Below, one piece after another: positions 24,474-35,099 of a stretch of 64,000 nucleotides of DNA. The notes beneath the pieces are model-generated. The model worked only from the letters and a program-made list of their open reading frames with translations, had not been told where the DNA came from and did not search any database. The translations under genes and the position numbers were made by a program. The stretch is taken from positions 63,010,620 through 63,074,619 of the forward strand of contig CM043700.1 of assembly GCA_023935145.1 (NCBI GenBank), written 5' to 3'. Each line of letters begins with the position of its first letter. The first letter of the stretch is position 1. The DNA is from Bretschneidera sinensis. Its lineage: Eukaryota; Streptophyta; Magnoliopsida; Brassicales; Akaniaceae.

Positions 24474-24614
24474 TTGCTTCATAATTCATCATATACATGT
24501 TTGACATCTAGTGAAAGAGTATTAATTCTTGTTTAAATATCTCCCTCACTCAAGATGTCATAGATAAACAAATTTCATGCTATATTTCAAGACTGAAAAT
24601 TTTCATAAGGGTCT

Positions 24615-24806
24615 AGTCGACTGGTGAATCTATACCAGACGATTGGTAAGTCACTGCCCTTTCTTCCAATCGACTGGTAAGTTTGACCCAGTCGACTTGT
24701 AAGTCTCTGTCTCTTCTTCCAGACGACTGGTAAATCCTGTCCAGTAGTCTGGTATCTCTAGACCCTGTTTGGAGCCAATTTTTTGAAAATCGACCCAGTC
24801 GACTGG
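24615..24806. repeat. CCAGTCGACTGG-type cluster upstream of the extra ORF
   Basis: Six or more copies, several decayed (CCAGACGATTGG, CCAATCGACTGG, CCAGACGACTGG, CCCAGTCGACTGG), lie between the end of RNase H and the extra ORF. The motif is the same as in the LTR of this element. Confidence 0.85.
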
Positions 24807-24815
24807 TATCGCTAT

Positions 24816-24825
24816 TCTATAAAAG
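24816..24825 (+). promoter_or_regulatory. TATA box for the extra ORF (putative internal promoter)
   Basis: TCTATAAAAG lies about 10 bases after the last palindrome and about 210 bases upstream of the ATG at 25037. It repeats the palindrome-cluster-then-TATA layout of the LTR. The second SIRE copy has a comparable TATA at the same place. Promoter activity is inferred. Confidence 0.5.
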
Positions 24826-25036
24826 GGACTGTTCATTTTTCTGATTTTTTACGCCATTTTCGAACACCCCTGCTTTCTTTCTCTAAAAAAATTCACTATT
24901 TTGATCCAAAAACCATCCAAACTTCATCTAAACACACCGATCTACTCATATACAACAAGATTTTTAACTTTCTACGGTTAAAATCTCTTATTTTCACCAA
25001 AATCATTTTTACCAAAAAACTCATTTTTTCTTCAAA

Positions 25037-26299
25037 ATGAGCGATAAAATCCGTGTAAAATTCACAACAAGTGGACCTAATGCGCCTAAAAAACCAAGGT
25101 CTTCAAAACCTTTGGCATTGGAGTCGCAAGGAAAGGGAGCAGCGGGCGCATCTAGCAGAACACTCAGAACAGAGTTGGAGGAAACTTTGTTTTCTAGTCC
25201 GACGGCTCATACGAGGTATAACTCCATTATCCGTAATAAAAAGATCATGACGGGTAGAGTTGTTGATTTTGACTCTATTTGTCATGGACATTTTGATATT
25301 CTGCCAGCCTTTGAGGCAATAAATCTGACCCCACTGGTCCGAATACATGAAAAATATTACCCACGACTGATTCACCAGTTCTACGCGAACTTGGTGAAAC
25401 CCAGTCCTCTGGCTCTGAGATTCAAAACCAGAGTCAGCGGTGTGGAGTTTGAGGTCAACACTGACCTCTTGATGAGCATATTGAGAATCCCAGTAAGGGG
25501 GATTCAGTGGAGTTTGGATGGATGGCCAGACAGCTTTGACGTCGAGACGGCCTGTCAGATAGTCAGGGGAGACCCTAACTATGTGTACAGACCCACTACA
25601 TTTCACATATGTAGTGACATGCCCCTCGACTCAAAGATGTTTCAGCAGATTTTCAGTTGGACCATCCACCCTAGACTCAGGAGTCGAGGGTATCTATCTA
25701 AAATAGATATGGTATTGATTTGGTGCCTTAAATCTGGGCACCACTTCAATATTTATCCTCTGCTGCTCGCCAACATGATAAATGGCGAAGCGAGCGACTT
25801 CGGGTGTCTTCCTTACGGGATGCTCATTACCCTCATACTCCAGCACTTCCGGGTGCCTCTGCCAACCTCCGAGGCTCAGGATATTGGACTGTCAGACATC
25901 ATCAATGTCTCATCACTGAAGAAGATGGGATGTGCGGTTTATGACGGCTTCCTCCATCCAAAAACTGGGAAGTGCTTACGGATACGAGGAGATGAGAGTG
26001 ATGATGATGAGAAGGAGGAGGCTGCTGCTTATGCTGATATGGATACTGACACCCAAGCACTTCCGATTGGTGACTCGAGTACTGATCAGACTGGATACGG
26101 AGATATACTTCAGGCTATCTTGAGCCTTCAGATGACGATGGAGTCCGGATTCCAGTCCATGCAGTCGGAGTACCAGAGATTGAGCTCTTCCATCGACCAC
26201 CTACGGGACGACTTCGAGTTACATCGAGAGCACACCGAGGGTTTTCTAGCTGAGATTAGGGAACTTTTTCATGATGGCTCAGACTTTCCCACTCCTTGA
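25037..26299 (+). CDS. Intact extra ORF of the SIRE-type element, 420 codons
   Basis: A single uninterrupted frame from ATG (25037) to TGA (26297). Residues 1-60 are basic and Ser/Ala/Lys-rich. About 70-310 form a compact region with many aromatic residues (LIHQFYANLVKPS, LLMSILRIPVRGIQW, VLIWCLKSGHHFNIYPLLLANM, LPYGMLITLILQHFRVPLP). About 320-340 are acidic. About 350-410 are predicted helical/coiled coil (LQMTMESGFQSMQSEYQRL). No signal peptide or membrane anchor was evident, which argues against a classic envelope. The middle resembles what databases call a putative plant transposon protein domain; I offer that as a likeness, not an assignment. It sits where an env-like gene sits in this lineage. 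Intactness beside a ruined gag-pol is odd. Function unknown. Confidence 0.8.
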   Translation: MSDKIRVKFTTSGPNAPKKPRSSKPLALESQGKGAAGASSRTLRTELEETLFSSPTAHTRYNSIIRNKKIMTGRVVDFDSICHGHFDILPAFEAINLTPLVRIHEKYYPRLIHQFYANLVKPSPLALRFKTRVSGVEFEVNTDLLMSILRIPVRGIQWSLDGWPDSFDVETACQIVRGDPNYVYRPTTFHICSDMPLDSKMFQQIFSWTIHPRLRSRGYLSKIDMVLIWCLKSGHHFNIYPLLLANMINGEASDFGCLPYGMLITLILQHFRVPLPTSEAQDIGLSDIINVSSLKKMGCAVYDGFLHPKTGKCLRIRGDESDDDEKEEAAAYADMDTDTQALPIGDSSTDQTGYGDILQAILSLQMTMESGFQSMQSEYQRLSSSIDHLRDDFELHREHTEGFLAEIRELFHDGSDFPTP

Positions 26300-26963
26300 G
26301 TCTATGTCTTCATTATGTACTTAGGATTTTCCAGCTCTTACCACATAGTACAGACATATTTTGTATTATTTTGTCTTATTTATGGCTCTATGAAGCCCGT
26401 TCATGTATCGAATTTTTATATATGATGTTATGTTTCTATTAGCCATATTTCATATATCCATTTACATTATTTGTGATATGTTTGCATAGTTTCAAACTGC
26501 TTTTATTCACGAAAATGCTATGAAACTGATAATGCTTGTATGAAAACTTTCGGTTTATCCCGGGAAGACTTCCAAAATCCGAATGAAGCCAAATTTTTGC
26601 ATACAGGTTTGTTTAATCATTCTCTAGATGACTGTTATGGATAAGTAGCTTATTTTTCAATTTATAGCCCCTTTGGTTGCTGTTGTCAAAACGGGGGAGA
26701 AAAATGAGAAAAACGAGAAAAACTAAGTAAAAGAAACCAATGCATAGATTTAGGGGGAGCACTGCTCCAAAACTTATTCTTTGATTGGTTGAGTTAATTG
26801 TGGTTGGTTGAAATATATATATGAACTGCGTTTGCCTGTTTTACAGGGTGGTTTTATTCGAAAAACAGAGGAGACTCTGTCCGATTTTTCGTAAAATCCA
26901 AACACTTAGCTTTTTTATCTGTTTTCACATCATTAGTTTTGTCATCATCAAAAAGGGGGAGAT
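26300..26963 (+). other. 3' untranslated part and polypurine tract of SIRE-type element 1
   Basis: AT-rich noncoding sequence ends in TCATCATCAAAAAGGGGGAG, the polypurine tract for plus-strand priming. No gene is seen. Confidence 0.75.
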
Positions 26964-28134
26964 TGTTGACCCTCTCCCATATTTTAATGATGACAAAACA
27001 CAACTGTTATTATACTAACTAAGTGTAGTAAGCAACAAAAGCGTTCAACCAAGGATCAAAGTTCAAGAACTCAAACCGAATCAAAGTATCAAGTGAAGAT
27101 TGAAGAACTAGTATAGGTCTAAGGTTTTAGAACCAATGTAAGTCTCACTTATACACTGTAATAGCTTGTTCAATGGCTTGAACAAAAAATGTTTTCTAAA
27201 CCGATCGTTTTAAAACAAACATTTTAAAATAAAATAGAAAAACTAGGTTGGAAGACAACCTAGTCGACTGGGTACATATACCAATCGACTGGTATATGAG
27301 ACAGTATGTCTCCAGTCGACTGGGTCATTCATACCAGTCGATTGATGAAACGGACAGTGAGTCCCCAGTCGACTGGATGAAATATACCAGTCGATTGGAT
27401 ACCCAGAAGGTCTGAAAACGTGATTTTTTCAAGTGAACCCAGTCAACTGGTATCACGACCTAGTCGACTGGTAGTTCAAAAATATGACCGTTGGACTCCA
27501 AATCTGAACGTTTTAAAGCAAATCTTTTTCAAATTAAAGTCCAAACGGCCATATTATTTGATTGCTATATAAACCCATTCTATTAAGCTTTCAATAACAA
27601 GCTGCATACATTCAAAAAGAGTTAATCTCACACAATCAAGTTATTATACTCTTGAAACACAAAAAAGCTTTGAAATATTCTTATTGAGCCATTCTTCAAG
27701 CTTTACTTTGAAAGAGAGACATTATTCAGTTGTATAAGCTTCCATTAGTTGTTTCTCTACTATTTACTTTACATCATCTTTTGTAAAGGGATTACTTCCG
27801 AGAGGAAGGGGATTACTTCCGAGAGGAAGGGGATAGCTTCCGAGAGGAAGGGATTGTAAGGTTTGTACAACACCAGGAAAGTTGTACGACTAAGTTACTT
27901 AGTGGATTACTTCAAGGAGTTCCTTGAAGAGAGTGGACGTAGGGTCGGAACGAATCCGATATTGCCGAACCACTATAATATGAGTTTGCATCATCTTCTC
28001 TCTAAACTCTTTATTTACAGCACATTACTTGTTTTGATTGTTTGCTGCTTATTTGTTTTTATAAACTTGTATTAATTCTGCAAAAAGTTTTAAAAACCCA
28101 ATTCACGGCTCTTGGGTTGAAACCTCGAACTACA
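26964..28134 (+). mobile_element. 3' LTR of SIRE-type element 1
   Basis: It starts TGTTGACCCTC, ends CGAACTACA and is followed by GGTAT. It is nearly identical to the 5' LTR. Many of the visible differences are C/T or G/A changes, several inside the CCAGTCGACTGG words at 27257-27475. Confidence 0.92.
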
Positions 28135-28139
28135 GGTAT

Positions 28140-28800
28140 AACACTAAATGGGTCGACATGAACACGACATGATTATTAATTGTGTCAAGAAAACCCAACA
28201 CTAACACGACCTGTTTATTAAACGGGTAACACAACACGACATGTTTAACCCATTTAATAAATAGGTCGTGTTAGACACGACAACCCAACACTATACAACT
28301 AACATATTAGACACGACAACCCGACACGACACGACTAACATGTTAGACACGACAACCCGACACAATTAACCAGACATGACCTGTTTATTGCAGAAACAAA
28401 TATAAGTTTATTACATAACCATCAATCTAATCAATCATAATCCAAATTCCAACATATTCATGATCCAAATACACATAAAAAAGTCTAATTAATAACATAA
28501 ACATTATCTTATCAATTATCAACTATCATCTACATTGAGAGAGATGAGAGAGTTTGTAGACTCTGTGATGCGTTGCTATTGAGTGAGTCTGTGAGAGAGT
28601 GTTTTGTGTTTGTGATGTGGTGAAAGTAGGAATTAGGTTTATTTTATACATACACTGAGAATTTCTTTTTAATGTAATAGACAAATTTTTTAAATGGGTC
28701 ATAAACAGGTCATGGATCATAATTGTGTCAACACGACTCATCAGACCTATGAATTTAATCGTGTCATAATTGTGTCAACACGACGCAACCCCAAGAAGCC
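28140..28800. repeat. Right part of the ACACG/CGTGT-rich interspersed repeat
   Basis: It continues the repeat cut at 18087: many ACACGAC, GACACGACAACCC and GTGTTAG words with short inverted copies (28140-28380), then an AT-rich part, then GTGTCATAATTGTGTCAACACG near 28760. No coding capacity. Confidence 0.55.
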
Positions 28801-29040
28801 TGTTGCCTTGGCCAATGCCATCGCCGCTGTCTGAGATCACCATCAATGCCAAAGAGCGCACGATACTAGTCTTTTTTATTTTCTCCTCTGTTAACAGAGG
28901 AAGTAATAGTTTATTTGAATTTGTATTTCTATTATTTTTTAATTTAAAAAAAAGAGCAAAAAAGGGGGAAAAAAGAAGGAAAAAAAATAGTGGAGCTGTG
29001 TTAGTCAAAGTGGGAGAGAGAAAATGAAAAAAAAAGAGAA
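28801..29040. other. Unassigned stretch with A-rich tracts
   Basis: A short GC-richer piece (28801-28865) is followed by A- and purine-rich sequence. Nothing recognisable as a gene. Confidence 0.4.
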
Positions 29041-29044
29041 GAAA

Positions 29045-29310
29045 TTGTATCCACGAGTAATGGGTTCAAACCAAATCCTTTATGTAACATTCATGATGCA
29101 TTATATCCGGTCACACAGGATGTATTGCATAAGGTTTTGATCTATATAGGTTTGTTGAAAAAGTTATTATCTCACAAACTGATTATGATTTTCAAGCCAT
29201 TGTGCAATTTGCCAGGCACCAAGATCCTTTTTGGATTAAAACAAAGTTGAATGGTCGTTGTATTTATAACTACTCTTGCCAGATGAAGATTGAGTATTAC
29301 TCACCAAGAG
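29045..29310 (+). pseudogene. Captured fragment like an RRM of polypyrimidine tract-binding protein
   Basis: With two small frame changes the plus strand reads NQILYVT, HDALYPVTQDVLHKV, VEKVIISQTDYDFQAIVQFA and KTKLNGRCIYNYSCQMKIEYYS. Order and spacing match an RRM of plant PTB proteins (the YPVT..VLh.VF, FVEK and LxGR.IY..C.m.I.yS positions). PTB binds pyrimidine-rich RNA and regulates splicing. No intron is seen. The frame runs on to 29600 into sequence I cannot place. Part of a gene copied next to or into a retroelement is the likely reading. Confidence 0.5.
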
Positions 29311-29600
29311 AACCAATTTTGCCCAACGAGGCTTTTCTTGAGCTCGAAAAGGTACTTGATAGGGTTTTTGAGAGAATAGAAAGCTTCACCGTCGATTTTA
29401 ATTGCAACTATGGTTTTATTCCCGTTCCATCAAAGCTGGTTAACCATGCTCACTTCCAACCTAAGAACCACAAAGATGAAGCTTCCAAGATCATTGATTT
29501 AGAGATACCTCACAACACACTAGAAGTCTTTGTCAAGCAAGTTGAGACAACGGATTACAAGCACGCCCAAGACAAGGATGAAGAGCTGAGCAATGTTTAA
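29311..29600 (+). other. Open frame of unknown origin after the PTB-like fragment
   Basis: The frame of the PTB-like piece stays open for about 95 more codons (PILPNEAFLELEKVLDRVFE, PHNTLEVFVKQVETTDYKH) and ends at TAA 29598-29600. No family recognised. It may be retroelement-derived because the next segment is. Confidence 0.3.
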
Positions 29601-29686
29601 CTTAGTAATCTAGATATTGAAAAGACAGTTAATTAAGAAAGTACGTAGGAACAAACTTCCAAGCCACTAAAAAATATTGAAGACAT

Positions 29687-29926
29687 ATGAGTGATGGGCA
29701 CCATAGTGGACCGAGTCTTAAGAATCCCTTGCAAGTTCTAAATGGGCCAATCATAAGGTCAAAAGCTAAGAAGATCAAGGAAGCAATGCAAGGATTGGTA
29801 CAATCCATTTGGGTCGAGTTTGCAAATTTATCGAGCAAGACCCCAACATTCAAGATAAGCCTGAAAGAAGAAGAACCAGCTTTAATCTATGTGATACAAG
29901 CTACAGAGGGGGGCGGCATAGCCTAG
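29687..29926 (+). pseudogene. C-terminal tail of a Ty3/gypsy polyprotein
   Basis: NPLQVLNGPIIRSKAKKIKE and AMQGLVQSIWVEF match the tail found after integrase in many plant gypsy polyproteins (GPITRSRAKK... type). It ends with a stop just before a G-rich tract (AGAGGGGGGCGG, about 29906) that looks like a polypurine tract. Confidence 0.65.
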
Positions 29927-29932
29927 TAGTTT

Positions 29933-30404
29933 TGTGTAAACTTTTTATTTCATTAAGTATAGGCATGTGGGCTTATTTTATATTTCTATGGTTATAGGCG
30001 TTTGGGCCTCTTTAATTCATTAGGTGGACTTATTTTATTAGCTATAAGGATGTAGTTTAGGATGTTTTGGGCTTAAAAATGTTCAGCCTATGTCTTTTAA
30101 TTGATGTAGGCCTTATTCGTTCCTAGGGTTTCATAGAGAGGTACAAAAGCACTTGTAGCCGTATTTTGAGAGTAATTTGAACGTGAATGAAGTTTTCTTC
30201 ATAAAGAATTTTCAGTTTTCTCTACTTGTTCTTGATTGAACTAAGAACTTATCAAAGGAAAGTCATTTGTGGCATTCTCACCGAATCTAGGTTCTTGAAA
30301 CAAGATTTCAACGGGTTTAGATTATCTTGATTTGATTCGTGGCTTTCTTGGGTAAGTTTCAATTTGATTGTGGGTTCAAGGGATTTCCATTCCACGGGTT
30401 CACA
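29933..30404 (+). mobile_element. Gypsy LTR lying between a pol tail and a gag start
   Basis: A putative polypurine tract lies on its left and LTR end plus primer site (TTTGTATCAAAGCTC, 30409) on its right. One LTR therefore has a 3'-LTR context on one side and a 5'-LTR context on the other. Start coordinate is approximate. Confidence 0.55.
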
Positions 30405-30423
30405 TCAGTTTGTATCAAAGCTC

Positions 30424-31215
30424 AGGCTCTAAATCAGGTATGATTTATCCTTTTTAATTCTTGCATTTGGGTTTTGTCTTAGGTGTGTTCTAGATTTTTC
30501 TATTCTGATATGTGATTCCCTCTTCATTCTTGTTAATTTCTTTTGCTTGAATTCAAATCTGTGATTTTCATAGTTGATTACTCGTGTACTTGATTTAATA
30601 ATTCAGATATACAAATCCTGTAATAGATTACACGAATCTTTGCTTTAATTTCTAGATCTGTAATCTTTGCTTTGATTCCTTCTATTTATGTTTCTTGTTG
30701 TTGAAATCAGATCAATCTTTTTAAAAAATTGCAATTATTGTTGCTGTTTGTGACCGAATCTGTATATAAAAAAAAGGCAGCATATTCAAGGGTTACTGTA
30801 TAGTTATAAAAAAAAAGAAATTTCGGAACTGGCCATTTGATATACTTTGCAATTCGAAAATTGAAATGATTTGGTGTTGATTGATCTTTATATTTAAAAG
30901 GGTTGAACATATCATCTTTAGTATCTTGTTTCCTAATTACTCTTTTCCTCATACAAATTCCTTGAGATCTGTGTCATTTTTTTCCTTTCTTGTTTCTTGA
31001 ATCTATTGCTGGCTGGAATAATACAAGGTTGTATCTTGATTTAGTCCAACTAGTTCTTAAAGAACTTGAAAGGGAAAACATGTGATGTAAAAGGCAAGAG
31101 TGGGTGAGAATAGTATTGGAAAAAGGCCAAAAGAGTGAAACATAAGTGAAGTGACAATATTTGAGCGTAAACATGGAAGGGAGTGTGTGAGATTTTATCA
31201 CTAACATTCTTATTT
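30424..31215 (+). other. Leader of the gypsy element
   Basis: AT-rich sequence between primer site and gag. It contains a splice-acceptor-like TTATTTTGCAG at 31210-31220 just before coding similarity starts, which hints at a leader intron. No gene seen. Confidence 0.4.
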
Positions 31216-31219
31216 TGCA

Positions 31220-33095
31220 GCTGACTCAACACCTAAGGATGAGGCAGATAATTCATTCCTTGTGTTGCAGGCTATGCAACAACAGTTTGAACGGTTGAAT
31301 TTGGTGTTGGGGGAGGTGAAGGATAGGATGGATCAGTAAGAGGTAGTGATTAGAAATTTGCGAGATGGGGTAGATAGGAACCTTGGGAGTATCAAACTGA
31401 AAATACCATCTTTTCAAGGTAGGAATGACCCTGAAGTCTATTTAGAGTGAGAGAAGAAAATAAAGTTGATTTTTTTATTGTTACAATTATTTAGAGGAGA
31501 AAAAGGTGAAGTTGGTGGTAATTGAGTTAATTGATTATGTAGTTATTTGGTGGGATTAATTAGTGACCAATAGGAGGAGGAATCATGAGAGACCCGTAAA
31601 AACATGTGGTGAGTTGAAAGCTCTTATGAGGCAGAGATTTTTACCTAGCCACTGCTATAGAGACCTCTACCAAAAATTACAAAACCTTATACAAGGGTAT
31701 AGGAGAGTAGAGGATTACCATAAAGAGATGGAGGTGGCTATAATTCGGGCTAATGTAGAGGAGGATCGGGATGCCACGATGGCCAGATTTTTAAGTGGTT
31801 TGAATAGGGACATAGCCAATGCAGTTGAGTTGCAGCATTATGTGGAGATAGAAGACATGGTGCACATGGCTATAAAGGTGGAGAGGTAGTTAAAGAGAAA
31901 GGGGGAAGAAATGTATACTTCAGTTTTTAGCACTCCTTGGAAACCAAAGCGGGATAGAATTGATCTAGTTGTAGCAAAAGGGAAAGCTGAACCACCTAAG
32001 GGAAAAAATGAGGGAACTAGCAAGAACAAACCCAAGGTAGATTTCCACGTTTAAAGAATAGAGATATTAAATGTTTTAAATGTTTGGGTTCAGGGCACAT
32101 CGCGTCTGAATGTCCAAACAAGCGGGTGATGGTTATGCATTACATTAGGGAGATGATGATTGAGAGTGAGGATGATAGTAATGAGATGCCCAATTTGGTT
32201 GATTCTAATGATGATGATAGAGTGGAATACCCCATAGAAGGCGAGTCTCTAATTACCAGGCATGCTGTCAATATGCAAATTAAGGTAGATGATATGGAGC
32301 AGCAAAGAGAGAACATATTTCATACTAGATGTTATGTAAACAACAAGATGTGTAGTATAATTATAGATCGAGGAAGTTGCACCAATGTAGCTAGTACCAC
32401 CCTAGCTGAGAAGTTGATCTTACCTTTACTGAAGCATCATAGACCTTATGAGTTGCAGTGGTTGAATGAATATGGGGAGGTCAAGGTCAATAAGTAGGTT
32501 TTGGTGGCTTTTACCATTAGGAGGTATAGTGATGAGGTGCTTTGTGATATAGTTCTTATGCATGCTGGCCATATTTTATTGGGGAGACAGTGGCAGTATG
32601 ATAGGAAAGTGATTCATGACGGGTTTAGGAATAGGTACAACTTTGTATAGGAGCATCAAATTGATTTCGTACTTGGAGCAGTTATTCCAAACCGACCAGC
32701 CTATAAGAGTAATCAAGAGGAAACAAAGGAGCTTCAAAGGCAAGTTGAAGATTTGATGAGCAAGGGGTACGTGAGAGAGAGCATGAGCCCATGTGTAGTA
32801 CTAGTGCTACTAGTGCCAAAGAAGGATGGGACTTGGAGGATGGCGTTGATTGCAGAGTGGTCAACAATATTACAGTAAAATATTGTCATCCTATTCCTAG
32901 ATTAGATGATATGCTTGATAAATTGCATGGCTCATGTATTTTCAGTAAAATAGATCTTAAAAGTGGCTACCATAAAATTAGAATGAAGGAGGGAGATGAA
33001 TGAAAAACTACTTTTAAGACTAAATATGGACTTTATGAATGGTTGGTTATGCCATTTCGACTTACAAATGCGCCTAGTACTTACAAGGATCTAGT
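31220..33095 (+). pseudogene. Ty3/gypsy gag-protease-RT remnant, truncated in RT
   Basis: gag: LQAMQQQFERLNLVLGEVKD, then ELKALMRQRFLPSHCYRDLY, QNLIQGYRRVEDYHKEMEV and MARFLSGLNRDIANAVELQ. The zinc knuckle CFKCLGSGHIASEC is near 32070-32110. Protease: CSIIIDRGSCTNVAS (DRG where DSG/DTG is usual) and ILLGRQWQYDRKVIHDGF. RT: SKGYVRESMSPCVVLVLLVP, KDGTWRM, RLDDMLDKLHGSCIFSKIDL, KSGYHKIRMKEGDE and TNAPSTY. It stops at 33095 before the palm aspartates, where a minus-strand Tat-type element begins. Many stops and shifts. Likely a chromovirus-type gypsy. Confidence 0.8.
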
Positions 33096-33937
33096 AAATG
33101 CTTAAGGCGGTAAGTGTCTCGAGGTACACAGCTTGGGTTGGCTCAGACTGGCTAGATGAAGCGAGTCGACCCAGAGTATCAGCCTTCAAGTTCTCCGCCC
33201 GAGGAACCTGGGTTATTTGGAACATTCTAAATCCAGAGGCGAGTTCCTTAGCCTTTTCAAGGTAGCGAGCAATCTTCTCCCATTCGGCTTCAAATTCTCT
33301 AGTCATCTGACTTACCACCAGCTGTGAGTCGCTGTATGCATCCAGCGACCCAACAGCTATTACTCTAGCCAACTTCAATCTAGCAAGCAACGCCTCGTAC
33401 TCTGCTTCATTTTTGGAGGCTATAAACCTGAACCTCAGGGTGTACTCGATGATGAATCCATCTGGGCTGCAAAGGATGAGCCTAGCCTGGATTTCGGGGT
33501 TGTTGGAGTAGCCATCAACATGTAGGGTCCACTATGAAATTTGCTCGGCCACTTTTGGTCCCGAGGTTTGATCCAAACTCCCTTGCAGTGTTATCTCCAC
33601 AATGAAGTCTGCGAGATTCTAAGCCTTGATGGCCTTTCGAGGATGGTATTGAATATCAAATTCTCTGAGTTCTATAGACCACTTAACCATCATCTGGGAG
33701 ACGTTCGACTTATGCAACACTTGTCTTAGTGGCTAGTATGTTTCTTAAGACAATGGTGTGTGCTTCAAAGTATGACCGAAGCTTTCGTGCTATGATTAAA
33801 GGGGCATACGCCATTTTTTCTATCGGGAGGCACCATGCTTTCGCATCGTGGAGGATTTTGCTGACACAATAGACATATTTCTGAGCACCTGCCTCTTCCC
33901 GGACTAGGTCGGAGGCTATGACCTCTTGCCTGGCCAA
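33096..33937 (-). pseudogene. RNase H of Tat-type element 1
   Basis: The 33937-33710 frame carries KYVYCVSKILHDAKAWCLPIEK and LRSYFEAHTIVL. The 33390-33096 frame carries DAYSDSQLVVSQMTREFEA, KIARYLEKAKELASGF and ITQVPRAENLKADTLGRLA. Two RNase H-like segments in series are usual in Tat elements (connection domain plus a second RNase H). The sequence breaks off where it meets gypsy RT at 33095. Confidence 0.8.
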
Positions 33938-34099
33938 TAGGTATAGGAAGAGTTCTTTGGCAATGATAGGTTTGGTCAGAAGAGGGGGCGAGCTCAGATA
34001 TTTCTTTAGCTCCTCAAAGGCTCTTTGACAGTCTTCCGTCTAGGAAAAGTTTTTCGCCTTCCTGATGGCTGTGAAGAAGGGAGGTACTTTTTTTTTATT

Positions 34100-34700
34100 T
34101 TTTTATTTTATAGATTTTGACATAAAACGATTGAGTGCTGCCACACACCCGGTCAGCTGTTGCATTTCCTTTACTGTTCTAGGGGGTTATATCGAGGATA
34201 GCTTTGATCTTCTCTGAGTTGGCTTCTATCATTCTCTAGGTGACCATAAAGCCGAGAAACTTCCCCCTAGTTACTCCAAATGTGCACTTTGCGGGACTCA
34301 ACTTCATCTAGTGTCGGTGTAATATCTCAAATTCCTCCAACAGGTCAGAGTTGTGGTCTTTGGCCCTGACGCTCTTGACCAACATGTCTTCCACATAGAC
34401 CTCCATGTTCCTCCCAAATCTGCCCATGGAAGATCTTGTTCACCAACCTTTGGTAAGTTGCGCTGACATTTTTGAGCCCGAAAGGCATGACTTTGTAGCA
34501 GTATAACCCTTGGCCCATAACGAAGGCCATTTACCCCCGGTCAGGCTCATGTATGAGGATCTGGTTGTAACCAAAATATGCATCCATAAAAGTTAAGAGC
34601 TTGTGCCCCAAGGTGGCATTAACCAGCTGATCGATTCGCGATAGAGAAAAGCTATCTTTTGGACAGGCTTTGTTTAGGTCAATGAAGTTGATGTAGATTC
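34100..34700 (-). pseudogene. Reverse transcriptase of Tat-type element 1, altered active site
   Basis: LLTFMDAYFGYNQI, YCYKVMPFGLKNVSATYQRL and a palm motif reading YVED (plus 34386-34400) are seen, followed by a KSVRAKDHN-like stretch in a shifted frame. The first palm aspartate is replaced by glutamate, and frameshifts and stops are frequent. Confidence 0.75.
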
Positions 34701-35099
34701 GTTACTTATAGTTGGGCTTCCGAACCATTACTATGTTGGATACCTAATCGGGGTAGTCTACCTCCTGGATAAATTTGACCTTGAGTAATTTGTCTACTTC
34801 GGATTTGATGGCGGTTTGTCATTCTAGGGCAAATGATCTCTCATTTTAAATGATTAACTTGTGACCCAGGTCTACGTTTAGCTGATTAACGATGACCTCA
34901 GGGCTGATCCCGAGCATATCTGAGGTCGACCAAGTGAACAAGTCTTGATTCTTCCGAAGAAGGGAGATGAGAGACTTTTTGAAGTCCTAAGGGAGGCTGG
35001 AGCTAATTTGGACTGCCTTGGAGAGATTCTCACCGAGGAGGACAACGGTTAGCTCTTTCACGGGTTAGCCCTAGGGATTTTTACTTCATCTTGGAAGTC

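Larger units (their letters stand above)
18088..28134 (+). mobile_element. SIRE/Maximus-type Ty1/copia element with extra ORF, TSD GGTAT
   Basis: LTRs of 1173 and 1171 bp (18088-19260, 26964-28134) are very similar. GGTAT flanks both sides (18083-18087, 28135-28139). An initiator-Met primer site (19262-19275) and a polypurine tract AAAAAGGGGGAGA (about 26950-26962) are present. Inside are gag with one zinc knuckle, protease, integrase, RT and RNase H in copia order. A further 420-codon ORF lies downstream of pol, in the place where this lineage may carry an env-like gene. gag-pol has at least ten in-frame stops or shifts, while the extra ORF has none. Confidence 0.93.

Noticed and set aside
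25037..26299. Calling the extra ORF an envelope gene
   Set aside because: The position fits, but I see no signal peptide, membrane anchor or glycosylated ectodomain pattern. The coiled coil is C-terminal.
18088..28134. SIRE-type element 1 as an active element
   Set aside because: Similar LTRs and an intact YVDD are offset by many stops in gag and pol and a mutated terminal LTR base.
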